Positions 32,248-42,116 of a stretch of 64,000 nucleotides of DNA are shown here, piece by piece. The DNA lies in the NCBI GenBank assembly GCA_023376005.1, contig CM042180.1, positions 43,441,566 through 43,505,565 of the forward strand, given 5' to 3'. Each line of letters opens with the position of its first letter. Position 1 is the stretch's first letter. This stretch comes from Doryteuthis pealeii (Eukaryota > Mollusca > Cephalopoda > Myopsida > Loliginidae). The notes under the pieces were generated by a model. That model had not been told where the DNA came from, did not search any database, and worked only from the letters and a program-made list of their open reading frames with translations. The translations under genes and the position numbers were made by a program.

Positions 32248-32347
32248 NNNNNNNNNNNNNNNNNNNNNNNNNNNNNNNNNNNNNNNNNNNNNNNNNNNNN
32301 NNNNNNNNNNNNNNNNNNNNNNNNNNNNNNNNNNNNNNNNNNNNNNN
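32248..32347. other. assembly gap (100 N)
   Basis: Exactly 100 N after the satellite. Confidence 0.99.
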
Positions 32348-32968
32348 GCTTTACTGCGAAAAATGCATAATTATGTACGGCTTATTCAGATCTCCTGACT
32401 TCAGTATAGATTATTCATATTTATACTATTTATATTTTATCACTAAAAATAAGCTAGCATAATAAATAGTATGTTATATAATATTATGGGAAGTTATTCT
32501 ACGGTTTGGTTACCCATCCAACTCTTAATTTTATTTCCTCAACTCTCACGTGTTTGGATCACGATTTACCCCCCCACTATATTTAACTTAATAAAACTTG
32601 AATAAATATTAATATTATCTTGAATTTTTTTATTTACTCGAAAGAAGAAGCATTAAACAAACTCCAAATGATTTTTTTTTTTAATTTTCGGCTTACAAAA
32701 ATAATGAAAATTATAAACGAAAAACAATGTTTACATTTTTGCACCGTTAAATCAATTGAAATTTAACGTAGCCAAAAACAAGTTATAACTAAGGTTTTTT
32801 TAAATATTATATGAAAAATAAATTAATGGTCCAATTTTCACAAAAACTACCATAATTACTTACCTTTGGATGAATATATGTCTGAAATAGTTTTTTTCTA
32901 AAATGTATTAGGGGAAATATTATTTATGAGGTCTGCCCCCCCCATATTATTTTATGTAATACGAAAAA
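32348..32968. other. AT-rich stretch without a recognisable gene
   Basis: Nothing identified. Confidence 0.4.
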
Positions 32969-33039
32969 ATGAACCGGCAAAAATGTAATACAATTTGCTG
33001 TCCATCATATCCGATGATGACACCATGCCAATCATTTTC

Positions 33040-33290
33040 CTCCAATTTAATCGGTCTCTGGTTGCGTCTTGCCACTGCCTATGGGGATATTCAAGTCCTT
33101 CAGGTTTCTCTTGATATTGTCTTTGTTCATGAGCTTTGGTCTACCGATTCCACGTGATACCTCTCTCAGTTGAGAGTATAGAATCTGCTTTGGTAGTCTG
33201 TCATCCCCAAGTCTGTTTAAGTGGCCAGCCCATCTCAGGTTGCGTTGGACAAGTATTACATGCATGCCATGGAGTCCAGTTCTCTTCAGG
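33040..33290 (-). pseudogene. LINE C-terminal tail fragment
   Basis: The minus strand reads QRNLRWAGHLNRLGDDRLPK, QILYSQLREVSRGIGRPKL, NIKRNLKDLNIP. This is the well-known tail of many LINE polyproteins (LRWxGHVxRMxDxRLPKxxLYGEL ... GRPxxRxKD). No RT domain is attached. Confidence 0.82.
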
Positions 33291-33402
33291 ACGGTCCTGT
33301 TTGAAACATGTTGTCACCACCTGACATTTAGTCTACTGCGCAAGTGACGCATGTAGTAGACATGTAGTGCGTGGGCATCTACTTTGTATATCGTTTTTAA
33401 TA

Positions 33403-34240
33403 GTGAAACCTAGGTAGATAGGTCGGCCTCATATAGGTCCTTATAATCATGCTCTACTTAGTGTATTGAGCACTTTTACATATATAAATTAGAAAACTCC
33501 TTCGGTGTTTTTTTTTCTTCTGGCCACTACATATGATACTGATGTTTATTTTCAGAAAGTATGGATGTGCTGATCTTTTCTTTTTAAATTTTTTTTACCC
33601 AGATGCTAGTTTGAATTTTTTATTTTTGTTGAAAAATTTGAGTTATTTATGTTTTTTCCACACCGGTAGAGTTTAGAAGTACATATATATATATTGTCAA
33701 AAGCAATGCTATCAGCATCGATATATTTCTTCAGTTCCAGCATCTTCTAATGTAACGGAAGAATCAACTTTCGTATTTTGGCGTCTAAATGTTCGAACTG
33801 ACGTTTTCCATACGTAAATTGCCCAACCATGGCACCCAGTGCGGCTCACTGACAATGAACAAATAAATAAATACATAAAAAGATTGTAAGTAAATAACTT
33901 GGGTTTAAGAGAAAGGTGAGGAACTAGCATTATTCAATCATCTAATTACACAATTAATATTATCCTGAAGAACCATTTGGGTGAAACCTAGGTAGATAGT
34001 GTCTGACTCATGTAGGTCCTTATAACTATGCTCTACTTAGCGTATTGAGCACTTTTGCATATGTAACTTAGAAAACTCCTCCGGTGTTTCTATGGGGAGG
34101 GGGACAATACATACGATACTGATGATTATTTTCAGAAAGTACGGATGTGCCTGTCTTTTCTTTTTTTAAATTTTTTTCCCCGAATGCTAGTTTGAATTTT
34201 TTTATTTTGACAATCTGTATTGCCTGGGATTTTTCTACAC
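33403..34240. repeat. ~235-bp direct repeat, two copies
   Basis: Copies at 33403-33640 and 33978-34240 share gtgaaacctaggtagatag, ctctacttag, tattgagcacttttgc, gaaaactcct and gatgctagtttgaatttttt. The second copy ends at (TA)n (34243-34294). Non-coding, unknown family. Confidence 0.85.

Positions 34241-34242
<2 letters not shown>

Positions 34243-34294
<52 letters not shown>
34243..34294. repeat. (TA)n tract
   Basis: About 50 bp of TA. Confidence 0.97.
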
Positions 34295-34300
<6 letters not shown>

Positions 34301-34453
34301 GTGAGATGGTCACTATTTCAGCTTTTGCTGGAATGGTGTACCAAAGGCAGTATTAATTGGTAGAGTGCTCAATATAAAATAGAGCTGTTATATAATATAA
34401 TAAGATAAATATATAGGTTTTACATATCTATTTATTGGGGGACAAAGGAACTT

Positions 34454-34495
34454 TTCACAACCATATTGGTTTCATGCGATGCATTCATCAGATGA
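34454..34495 (-). ncRNA. type I hammerhead ribozyme, left arm H-c
   Basis: Minus strand: uucau, CUGAUGA (34491-34485), stem II augc/gcau with loop auc, GAAA (34473-34470), stem III acca/uggu, H17 U, then gugaa (34458-34454). Stem I has 5 pairs, one G-U. Core intact. Confidence 0.87.
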
Positions 34496-34507
34496 AGATG
34501 AAACATC

Positions 34508-34550
34508 TTCACCTGATGAATGCATCGCATGAAACCAATATGGTTGTGAA
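34508..34550 (+). ncRNA. type I hammerhead ribozyme, right arm H-c
   Basis: uucac (34508-34512), CUGAUGA (34513-34519), stem II augc/gcau, GAAA (34531-34534), stem III acca/uggu with loop aua, H17 U34545, gugaa (34546-34550). Every stem is perfectly paired. One of the best candidates for activity in the window. Confidence 0.9.
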
Positions 34551-34599
34551 TGTTCCTTTGTCACCCAATAAATAGATATGTAAACCTATATATTTATCT

Positions 34600-34604
<5 letters not shown>

Positions 34605-34653
<49 letters not shown>
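34605..34653. repeat. (TA)n tract
   Basis: Between the H-c palindrome and an LTR2 copy. Confidence 0.97.
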
Positions 34654-34658
<5 letters not shown>

Positions 34659-34989
34659 AGAATTTGTTGGATATAAGGCGTGTGGTAAATGCATACTCTT
34701 ACTTATAGACTCGCTGATAAGCACGTGACCAACCTATTGTCCAATAACTGGCAGGGCTCTGCTGCTGATATTATTATTTATACTGGCTGATTCTAATCTT
34801 AGCTCACTACTACTTGGATCTTCTTGGACGACGGACCTAAAGGATTCTATACCACAGGACTTATTGACTTACCAAAGGATTCTATATCACAGGACTTATT
34901 CACTTACCAAAGGATTCTATAACTCGGGACTTACTTATTTACTTTAAGTTCTTTACAACTGGCCAAGGAAGGCGGCCAGATACTTAACA
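34654..34989 (+). mobile_element. solo LTR, family LTR2
   Basis: Starts tgttgagaatttgttgg and ends agatacttaaca; atat lies on both sides (weak evidence inside a TA tract). It contains two extra tandem repeats of a 40-bp block around aaaggattctataccacagg. Matches 38580-38875 and, inverted, 10879-11380. Confidence 0.75.
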
Positions 34990-35510
34990 ATATTAACATG
35001 AATTACATTCTAACGACCGTTTTCTTTACGAACGTTATCGGTTATCGATTGGCCACCAAAGTAAGTTAGTTCGTTTGTGAATATTCAGATAGAATCGGAA
35101 AAAGATTGTGTGTTCGGATTTGACAGTCAGGTGGAAATTCTTATTTTCGACGGAGTATAATGTTTACTTTCTTAATAACATTTGGGAATAAGAGACCTGA
35201 AATAAAATTTCCTTTTGATTGTCAGAAGACAAAGAGAACACAATCATCAGACACTTAGCGAAATGTCAACCCACGACCCACAAAGTTAGTTTCTATCATT
35301 TATTTCGTTATTATCTACCTCCTCGTAGGAATAGTACGTGACACTTTGTTTAACATTACGGACAAGTCAGTCTGAAAACATTGGTTCCCGCTAGATCAGC
35401 AACGTTAAGCAATGATTAGCGTGTTCAATAGTTAATTGGGTGAAGTTTTCTGAACACATGGTGTGTCAAAAAGGTTTTTGAAAATCTTTATACTCTTTTG
35501 ACACACCTTG
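34990..35510. other. stretch without a recognisable gene
   Basis: No gene or known repeat seen. A (CA)n/(TA)n tract follows at 35511-35560. Confidence 0.4.
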
Positions 35511-35867
35511 CACACACACACACACACACATACACACACACACATGTATATATATATATTTGATATACCAAACTTGTTGGTAAATCCTCGCGGTGAGAAA
35601 AAACCCAGCAAATAGTTTGATTGTAAAAATATACTACCAAACATCAACCGGGGAAAAAATGTTTGGAAAAAAAGAAAAGACCAACATAATCGTACCAACA
35701 AAAAATAATCTATTGGTACAATATTTGGCCAAAAGAAATAACAATTTATACATATATATATATATAAGATATATATATACATACAAACCCACCAGGAGAC
35801 TAAAGCTAATAAGTAAAAAGTGCTCAATACCTAAGTAGAGCAAATGATAAAGATGAATCTAATGAGT

Positions 35868-35917
35868 CAGACGAACCTACTAAAAGTTTCGTTTAATGCT
35901 CTTCAGTACTAAGATCT
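35868..35917 (-). ncRNA. hammerhead motif, left arm H-d
   Basis: Minus strand: CUGAAGA (35906-35900), a 2-bp stem II with one broken pair, GAAAC (35890-35886), stem III acu/agu, H17 A. The core is intact but stem II is damaged. The outer stem I strand gucugac pairs with the centre of the palindrome. Confidence 0.65.
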
Positions 35918-35918
35918 G

Positions 35919-35972
35919 TCAGATCTTAGCCCTGAAGAGCATTAAGCAAAACTTTTAGTAGGTTCGTCTGAC
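35919..35972 (+). ncRNA. hammerhead motif, right arm H-d (core mutated)
   Basis: gucag and agcc before CUGAAGA (35932-35938); stem II gc/gc; AAAAC where GAAAC is expected; stem III acu/agu; then gguu and cugac. Stem I therefore has an inner 4-bp and an outer 5-bp helix around an internal loop, the classic type I shape. G12 has become A, which should abolish cleavage. Confidence 0.72.
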
Positions 35973-35991
35973 TCATTAGATTTATCTTTAT

Positions 35992-36009
35992 ATATATATA
36001 TATATATAT

Positions 36010-36040
<31 letters not shown>

Positions 36041-36042
36041 AT
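35992..36042. repeat. (TA)n tract
   Basis: Between the H-d palindrome and an inverted R4 copy. Confidence 0.96.
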
Positions 36043-36310
36043 GGAATTTCGCTTCTGGTTTTTGTCTGTAACAAAAATTACGTCACTGCTTACGTCACAT
36101 TACCCAAAATCGTCATAACATAGAATAAATACGCTCAAAATTTGAACATGCAGCATTAGACAGTCCTCATTGTTTTTTAAAACAAGTTTTAATAAATACA
36201 TGACTGGTATTATATATCTATATATAGTTTGTTTTATTTTAATACATATTTAAAGTTTACATTTCAAATTGTTTTATTTTTTAATCCTTTAATGAATTTG
36301 ATGATTTTAT
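36043..36310 (-). repeat. interspersed repeat R4, copy 3, inverted
   Basis: Reverse complement of the 3' two-thirds of 26250-26625 (gttttgggtaatgtgac-like and tgaggactgtctaatg blocks), very similar to it, hence fairly young. Confidence 0.75.
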
Positions 36311-36497
36311 TTACTTATTGCTGAATATATTAAAAATACAGAACAGTAACTGCTTTTACTAAACATTATTTATAACTATAATTGATTAATGGTCCATTAT
36401 TTAGGTAAGGTGACGTCACATAAGAAATAAGAATTTTGCAGATAAGCAATAACAGATACTCAAGATTTACATTTTTGTATTTCATATTGGACGAATG

Positions 36498-37077
36498 TGT
36501 TGTATAGTCCTCGGCTGGAAAACGAAGCTTCCGGCAAAAAGACAAAGAAAAATATAAAAATATATATTTAAAAAAAGGGGAAAAGGAAAGCGAGGCTTTC
36601 CGGTCAAGGAAGCAGGGAGAAGATAAAACAAACGTCCGTTACCAGATCAAAAGATAAAGATGCGTAGGCGTGTCGTCAATACAAAAGCAAGAGGGTCGAG
36701 CCGACAGGGTCAGTTGGAGAGTCAGACAGCGGACGGACGGCAAACAGAGCACAAGGAGCGACCGTCGACACGGTCGATCACTGCCAGCGGGCAGTGAGGT
36801 TCGTCCACCCCTTTACCTCAACATGGCCAGACCATCCCAGCAGTAGTAGTATTCATTGTGACCGCCGCCCACCACGTACAGCCAAGAAGAAGAAATAAAG
36901 TCAAAACTCCTACTATACAGCATGTGTTGAGATTTCATTAAGCGACCACTACATATATCGTCTAGGGTTAGTGACGATACCCGCTACGTATGCAGATACA
37001 CGAAGTAGGGCCGTGAGTTTGATGCCAGTATATAATATATAGATATTTAGTGCCGGTAAAGAAGGCACAATGCAACA
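36498..37077 (+). mobile_element. LTR1 copy, 580 bp
   Basis: Begins tgttgtatag and ends caatgcaaca. It shares atatatcgtctagggttagt, gacgatacccgctacgtatg and the tatttagtgccggtaaagaa end with the copy at 10164. Flanks aatg/aata differ at one base. It is longer than the other copies because of extra sequence in its first half. Confidence 0.78.
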
Positions 37078-37329
37078 AATAGAACGGTCTCATTTTTAAC
37101 TGGAGGGTGTTGCAAGATGATAACGGTCGGAAGATTAAGGAACAAGTGGATTAATATATAGATTCTTGATTATTGATTCAATCTATTGTTAAACATCGAA
37201 GTCAGCAAATTTTTTTAAAGAACTGCCACATATATTTTACAATATCGATTTATTGATTTAAACTGACCATTTATACGAAAATCGATCATCATTTGGGTCT
37301 ATAAAATCGTGATCAATTTAAATATAATT
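37078..37329. other. AT-rich link, nothing recognised
   Basis: No tRNA-primer site or retrotransposon body follows the LTR at 37077. Confidence 0.4.
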
Positions 37330-37550
37330 TTCTTAAAATCAATAATTTAATATGAATTTTAAGGAACACCTAATATTTTCAGAAAGGAAATGAAGCTTCA
37401 AAAATATTATTGTATTCTTTATTTTTATTTTTTAATCGTTAAGCTATAAAATCATTTTAAAACCATAAAGGTTCATATGATATTAATCGTGATAAAAATG
37501 AAAAAGAACCGTTATACAAACTATTAGCCTGAATAAGTAGCAAAATTATT
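37330..37550. repeat. AT-rich repeat R6, copy 1
   Basis: tcttaaaatcaataatttaa, gaacacctaatattttcag and ccataaaggttcatatgata recur at 39540-39590 and 41887-42035. A related tail (catataatgttaatcgtgcc) is at 38500-38578. It directly precedes a U2-like block. Confidence 0.75.
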
Positions 37551-37680
37551 GATTCTCGGCTTTTTGGCTAAGATTAAAGTGTAGTATCTGTTCTTAATAG
37601 CTATGTCGCCGTAAGTTGCCTTTTTGGTACCCTTTGTTATTGTTTGGTTTAATTGTTAATATTATCCCTTCAATGGTATA
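37551..37680 (+). repeat. U2 snRNA-derived repeat, copy 1
   Basis: ttctcggctttttggctaag, then attaaagtgtagtatctgtt, match the 5' end of U2 snRNA, including the branch-point-recognition segment gtagta. After about 50 nt it changes to a shared non-U2 tail (tttggtttaattgttaatat). It is not a functional U2 gene because the rest of the RNA is missing. Confidence 0.82.
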
Positions 37681-37924
37681 TTTTTATATTGTATTCATAT
37701 ATGTACATAGAAATTTAGGCAAACAATTCGACATTCTTCTCAAAAATGTTTATAATTCTCCTGAAAATATTCAACCTGATATTTCTTTTGATTTTGAACT
37801 TCAGCAAACAATTTTTAAACAAAGTACATTTCAAATAAATTCTTTCTTTCAAAATATTTGTTTCCTTCTTCACTCATCATTTATCTTTTACTAAAACTGA
37901 TAATTTTGCGATCCCTAAATATCC
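37681..37924. other. AT-rich stretch without a recognisable gene
   Basis: A 92-codon frame (37616-37894) begins in the U2-like tail and has no motif I know. Confidence 0.4.
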
Positions 37925-38105
37925 GAGCCCTTGATAACGTATTGCGATTAAAGGATGTCTGCAAGAATGGTCTTAGGTGCTTTGGCATTGCCCCTTCCAG
38001 CTAATTCGCCATACAAGAGATCTTTTGGGATGCGGCAATTTTCCATTCTCCTGACATGCTCAAACCACAGAAGTCGCCTCTCGCAGAGAATGGAGAATAT
38101 GGTGT
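37925..38105 (-). pseudogene. LINE C-terminal tail fragment
   Basis: The minus strand reads ILCERRLLWFEHVRRMENCR, IPKDLLYGELAGR, APKTILADIL, the same type of LINE tail as at 33040-33290 (LRWxGHVxRM ... PKxLLYGEL). Confidence 0.78.
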
Positions 38106-38131
38106 TCTGATCAGCTTAATATCTAATAAGT

Positions 38132-38390
38132 AAAAGTAAAGTCGACGGGGCGGCCTAAAGTCGATATCAGCCAGTCAGCGAGGGAGTCAATCCCCTTTTC
38201 ACTAGCGCTAGACAAAGGAGATTGTTTAAGCATCTGAGGTGGAGCGCCACACCTACCATCAGCTCCTTACTTCACCGCACAGATCCCTGTGCTACTCATA
38301 CGCTGAGTTGGCGAGGACCGGAATCGAACTAGGAACCTTGTGGTTTCTAGCCGAACGCTCTACCAACTGAGCTCACCCGGCCCATTAATA
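38132..38390 (-). mobile_element. tRNA-derived SINE, family SINE-B, with head
   Basis: The minus strand begins with gggccgggtgagctcagttg, a tRNA-like head whose box A (gagctcagttggtagagc) is near-perfect and whose box B is gttcgattcc (38328-38337). The anticodon position reads AGA, but stem pairing is poor. The body holds agcgtatgagtagcacaggg, tggtaggtgtggcgctccac and agcgctagtgaaaagggg. Other copies: 13731, 23375, 41675 (all inverted) and 58430 (plus). Confidence 0.85.
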
Positions 38391-38579
38391 CGTCCCTGTA
38401 AATTGCCTTTTTGTTACCTTTTGCTATTGTTGGGTTTAATTGTTAGCATTAATCCTTTATTGGCTCCTGTTTAGGGAAACCTGGAGGTGCCCGACCGCGG
38501 GTTCATATAATGTTAATCGTGCCAAAAATGAAAAAAGAACTAGAAAGATTTATGCAAACTATTTGTCTGAATTAGTAAT
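38391..38579 (+). repeat. U2-derived repeat tail with R6 end
   Basis: Starts at taatacgtccctgtaaattg (the middle of the U2-derived unit), then gggtttaattgttagcatta, ggcccct-like ggctcctgtttagggaaacc, and an R6-like end. The U2 5' part has been replaced by SINE-B. Confidence 0.7.
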
Positions 38580-38875
38580 TGTTGGATTGTTTTGTGATAT
38601 AAGGCGTGTGGTAGATACCTTCTTCTGAATATAGACTCGTTGACTACCACGTGACCACCGAAGGCAATCTATTGTCCAATCACTGGCAGTGCTGCTGCTG
38701 CTGCTGTTGTTGTATTTATACCAGGCCTGATTCTAATCTTAGCTCCCTGCTATTTGGATCATCTAGGACGTCGGACCTAAAGGATACTATCCCACAAGGA
38801 CTTATTGATTTACTTACTTGTTTACTTTAAGTTCTTTTACAACTGGAACCAAGGATAGCGGCCAGATACTCAACA
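38580..38875 (+). mobile_element. LTR2 copy
   Basis: Starts tgttggattg and ends agatactcaaca. Flanks gtaat/gtaac agree at four of five bases. It contains a (TGC)n run at 38690. Matches 34654-34989. Confidence 0.75.
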
Positions 38876-38889
38876 GTAACAAAGTTACC

Positions 38890-38935
38890 CTTTCTCAGCT
38901 TTTTTGCTAAGATCAAAGTGTAGTATCTGTTCCTC
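38890..38935 (+). repeat. U2 snRNA-derived repeat, copy 2
   Basis: tttctcagcttttttgctaa, gatcaaagtgtagtatctgt, then tcctcagagcag, after which it diverges from both U2 and the other copies. The 20 bases around gtagtatctgt agree exactly with U2. Confidence 0.78.
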
Positions 38936-39189
38936 AGAGCAGATCAATTTCTACACTTTCCTGCACGATCTACTTTGCCATAAGCGCTTCGAGATGGGGT
39001 TTTTGGTTGTATCCAGCTAGTTTTGGACCGCTTGTTGGTCCCTCGGAGGTCAACTCGTCAAAAAGCAAGAAGCAAGTAGCTCTATAAACATAGAATTAAG
39101 TGTTTACTACTTGCTCCTTCCTTTCTTTTTTTCAAACCAATGGCCCCTGTTTAGGGGATAGAGGTATACTCGTTCATCTGAAATATATC

Positions 39190-39390
39190 ATTTCTTGGCT
39201 TTTTTGATAAGATCAAAGTGTAGTATCTGTTCTTATCTGCTTAAAATCTGATATGTCCCCGTACGTTGCCTTTTGGTTAACATTTTTATCTTGTTATTGT
39301 TGGGTTTAATTGTTAGCATTAACCCTTCATTGGCCCCTGCTAAGGGAAACATGGAGGTGCTCGACTGTGGGTCGGACAGCTCCGACGATT
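39190..39390 (+). repeat. U2 snRNA-derived repeat, copy 3 (most complete)
   Basis: tttcttggcttttttgataa, gatcaaagtgtagtatctgt, tcttatctgcttaaaatctg and atatgtcccc follow U2 snRNA for about 70 nt (stem-loops I and IIa region). The non-U2 tail follows: tgttattgttgggtttaatt, gttagcattaacccttcatt, ggcccctgctaagggaaaca. Confidence 0.85.
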
Positions 39391-39612
39391 CGCAAACCCT
39401 GAAAATCGTTAAAGCTGACGGTCAGTAGTGGAATTTGGGATTGAAAGCTGTTTCATGTTTTTAATGAAAAAAAAAAATGAAGAAACAACGGAGGGAAGTG
39501 AACTGCCAACAGAAAACTATTTCAAATATAATTTCATTTTTCTTAAAATCAATAATTTAATATGAATTTTATGGAACACCTAATATTATTAGTGCTATTA
39601 CATAATCTATTC

Positions 39613-40138
39613 TGTTGCATAAGATTATTGTCAATCCCCTGTAATTCTGAGGGGATGACCCTTTTCATACCTTGGCCGGGTCTTTCCATGGTAAATTACA
39701 GAAGCCCTCCAAAATACGTGAAATCACGTGGGACCTGTTCAGTCCCCAGTTTTCTGTTAGACGTCAGGCAGAGAAGTCGGCCATTTTAGGTAACTGTAAC
39801 TCAGCGCGCTATGTTAGTCAGATATTTAGTTACATGAAATGTATAGTTAAGGAAATAAAAGTTTGTATAAGTAAAATGTTCTTGTGGTTGATGAATGTCT
39901 TGGTAACAAGACTAAGAAATGAACCCAGGACGACCAGCCAGCAAGAACATAGCAATAGAAGACCAGACCCGAAGTCCCCAAGAAAGTCCAGACCTTAGAA
40001 GATTCCTGACCAAGTCAAGATAGATGAAGATATACCAAAGGCGATCAGAATACTAAAGACGGCCAAGAAATAGAATTAAAGAAAGATATATATAACATTA
40101 TAATTATTTAGTGCCAGTGAAGAAGGCGCTATGCAACA
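39613..40138 (+). mobile_element. LTR1 copy with 9-bp inverted ends
   Basis: tgttgcata at the start and tatgcaaca at the end are perfect inverted ends. The last 40 bp (tatttagtgccagtgaagaa) match the other LTR1 copies, but the inner sequence has diverged. No target duplication is visible (attc/agtg). Confidence 0.7.
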
Positions 40139-40270
40139 AGTGCTAAGTAAACATAAGCAGCTTCAGCCAAAATTTGAACTCAGATTGCAGATTCCATTCC
40201 CTTTTGTGTGCTGGTGACTGTCACACTTCCCTGCATTTTTGTATAATATAGTATACAGTGGTAAAAAATG

Positions 40271-40317
<47 letters not shown>
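40271..40317. repeat. (TA)n tract with flanking duplication
   Basis: TA repeats flanked on both sides by gtatacagtggtaaaaaatg (40250-40269 and 40320-40339), so the tract lies inside a short direct repeat. Confidence 0.9.
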
Positions 40318-40320
<3 letters not shown>

Positions 40321-40339
40321 ATACAGTGGTAAAAAATGA

Positions 40340-41424
40340 TATAATCAGGAGAAAAATAAAAATAAGAATAAAACATACAAGTGTCACTGTCACTTTCAAT
40401 TATAGCCATGTGTTGATTGAAAGCAGGAGAAGGTAAGAGGAAAGACTCACTTCCTTTCATTGACTGGGTTAGCCTAGTCCTATAAACCAAAGGAAGAGGT
40501 GAGAGACAATACCTTGATAACAGACTCTGTTTCATAACAACACATTGCCCAAATGAAAATAAACAACTGTTTTTTGGGTTTTTTTTTAATTTGGAAAAAA
40601 AACTTTTAAAACCCTGTGGTACTATAAAAGTGCTTTAGGGGAGCACAGGCTGCATGGTTTGACATACCTGTCCTAAAATTATCTATCTGTTTTTTTTTTT
40701 TTTTGTTGTTTTTTTTTTTTTTTTGAGAGACCACAAGGCCAAATTTGACAAATAGGACACAGAATATTTATATATATGGAATATTTTGTAATTAAGTTGT
40801 TACGTTTAATCAAATTATCAACAATGTGGAAACTCCTAGAATATTCTGAGAGACTTGCTGACGCCGGGAGAGGTGGAGTGATCCTAAAAGCTCACCGGAA
40901 GAAGAAAAACTGTTTAGTCATGGCCGTATCCGACCTTGCGGAGGGAAACGAAAAACTGATACTACACTCGTTGCTTTACCCACGCACGCAAAACGTACCG
41001 AGACAGGTGACGTCACGATTTGGAGGAAGGGAAAGCGATCCCTGATAGCAGTTAGCAGTTTCAACAGTTAGTACTCGCGACCCGATCAGCGAACATCTCG
41101 TGGGGGAGGGAGAAAAGTTATGCCCCAAGAAAAAGTTACCAGGACCAAGGATGCCACATAAAGAATAATACCAGGAATAATCATTAACACGAAAAACGAA
41201 TCACCCATAAATAAAAGATAAGTGCAAATTCCTTTCGTTGCGAACCTTTATAAATTGACTTTGAAGAATAAATTCCACCAAAATGACATTATAAACTCTA
41301 GCCTGTCGGCGTTCGTATTATGAACCCCAAAGACTACAAACTTGAATTAAATGTTGTGTTTTAAAATAATATTGTGTTTTATTGTTGTTTGTTGCCAAGT
41401 TTTTGCATATATGCCTCTCAATTT
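40340..41424. other. stretch without a recognisable gene
   Basis: Contains T homopolymers at 40688-40725 and an 89-codon frame (40776-41045) with no motif I know. Nothing else recognised. Confidence 0.4.
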
Positions 41425-41488
41425 TCTTTGGTATCTCTGATGAAAAGCGCTGTATAGCGTTGAAACGATAGGCGTATGTAACAAAGTA
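41425..41488 (+). ncRNA. hammerhead ribozyme candidate
   Basis: CUGAUGA (41437-41443), a 6-bp stem II (agcgcu/agcguu with one G-U), GAAA (41462-41465), stem III acg/cgu with loop auagg, H17 A. An outer stem I helix cuuug/caaag is clear, but pairing next to the core is weak. Core intact. Confidence 0.7.
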
Positions 41489-41674
41489 TTTAAAATAAAA
41501 TATTAAACCTATCATTTAGTTAAAATGTTAAATAGATCTAAGCCATTTTGTTAATATGAATATTATTTTTTGTATTTTTTAATTTGATCAAAGTAACTGT
41601 TTTTAGTTTTAAGAAAGTGAATTTTCATATCCAATTTGTTGGTTGCTTTCCATTAACGCCAATTCAACTATAAA

Positions 41675-41886
41675 AAGTAAAGTTGTTTGGGTGGCTTAAA
41701 GACAGTATTAGACAGACAGCGAGGGAGTCTTTCCTCTTTTCACTAGTGCTAGACCAAGGAGATTGTTTTTGCGTTTGAGGTGGGTTGCAACACCTACCAT
41801 CAGCTCCTTACTTTACTGCACAGATCCCTGAGCTACTCATATGCTGAGTTGGTGAGGGCCCGATATCGAACCAGGAACCTTGTGGC
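41675..41886 (-). mobile_element. SINE-B copy, inverted, head partial
   Basis: ttcactagtgctagaccaag, aacacctaccatcagctcct, gagctactcatatgctgagt, then cgaaccaggaaccttgtggc, where box B and the variable region of the tRNA-like head remain. It runs straight into R6 at 41887. Confidence 0.8.
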
Positions 41887-42040
41887 TAATATTTTCAGAA
41901 AGGAAAGCTTTCAAAAATGTTATTTTATTCTTTATTTTTAAAATTTTTATTTTTATTCGTTAAATTATAAAATCATTTTAAAACCATAAAGGTTCATATA
42001 ATATTAATCGTGCCAAAAATGAATAAAGAACTAGTAGCGA
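41887..42040. repeat. AT-rich repeat R6, copy 2
   Basis: aatattttcagaaaggaaag, ccataaaggttcatataata and taatcgtgccaaaaatgaat match 37380-37545. Confidence 0.75.
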
Positions 42041-42116
42041 CTACCTGGGTAGAAGGGGGGAAGGAAAGGTAGACCCACACAGTCATTATTGTTGAATAGT
42101 GAGTTGAACCCTCGCA

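Larger units (their letters stand above)
34393..34606. mobile_element. hammerhead palindrome, family H-c
   Basis: A near-perfect inverted repeat of about 107 bp per arm (taagataaatatataggttt at the left, its complement at the right), with a hammerhead in each arm and the 5' sides meeting at the centre (gatgaagatgaaacatcttc). (TA)n follows at 34605. It contains nothing else and looks like a heavily 5'-truncated head-to-head insertion. Confidence 0.85.
35847..35990. mobile_element. hammerhead palindrome, family H-d
   Basis: Inverted repeat of about 70 bp per arm (gatgaatctaatgagtcaga and its complement) with a hammerhead motif in each arm. It is bordered by (TA)n at 35992 and, some 65 bp away, at 35753-35782. 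Confidence 0.82.

Noticed and set aside
37551..37601. Functional U2 snRNA gene
   Set aside because: Only the first 50-70 nt of U2 are present, with substitutions, and no Sm site or 3' half follows in any copy.
37078..39612. A complete LTR retrotransposon between LTR1 copies at 36498 and 39613
   Set aside because: The interval holds SINE-B, U2-derived and LTR2 sequences and a LINE tail, and the LTRs differ strongly; they are separate insertions.
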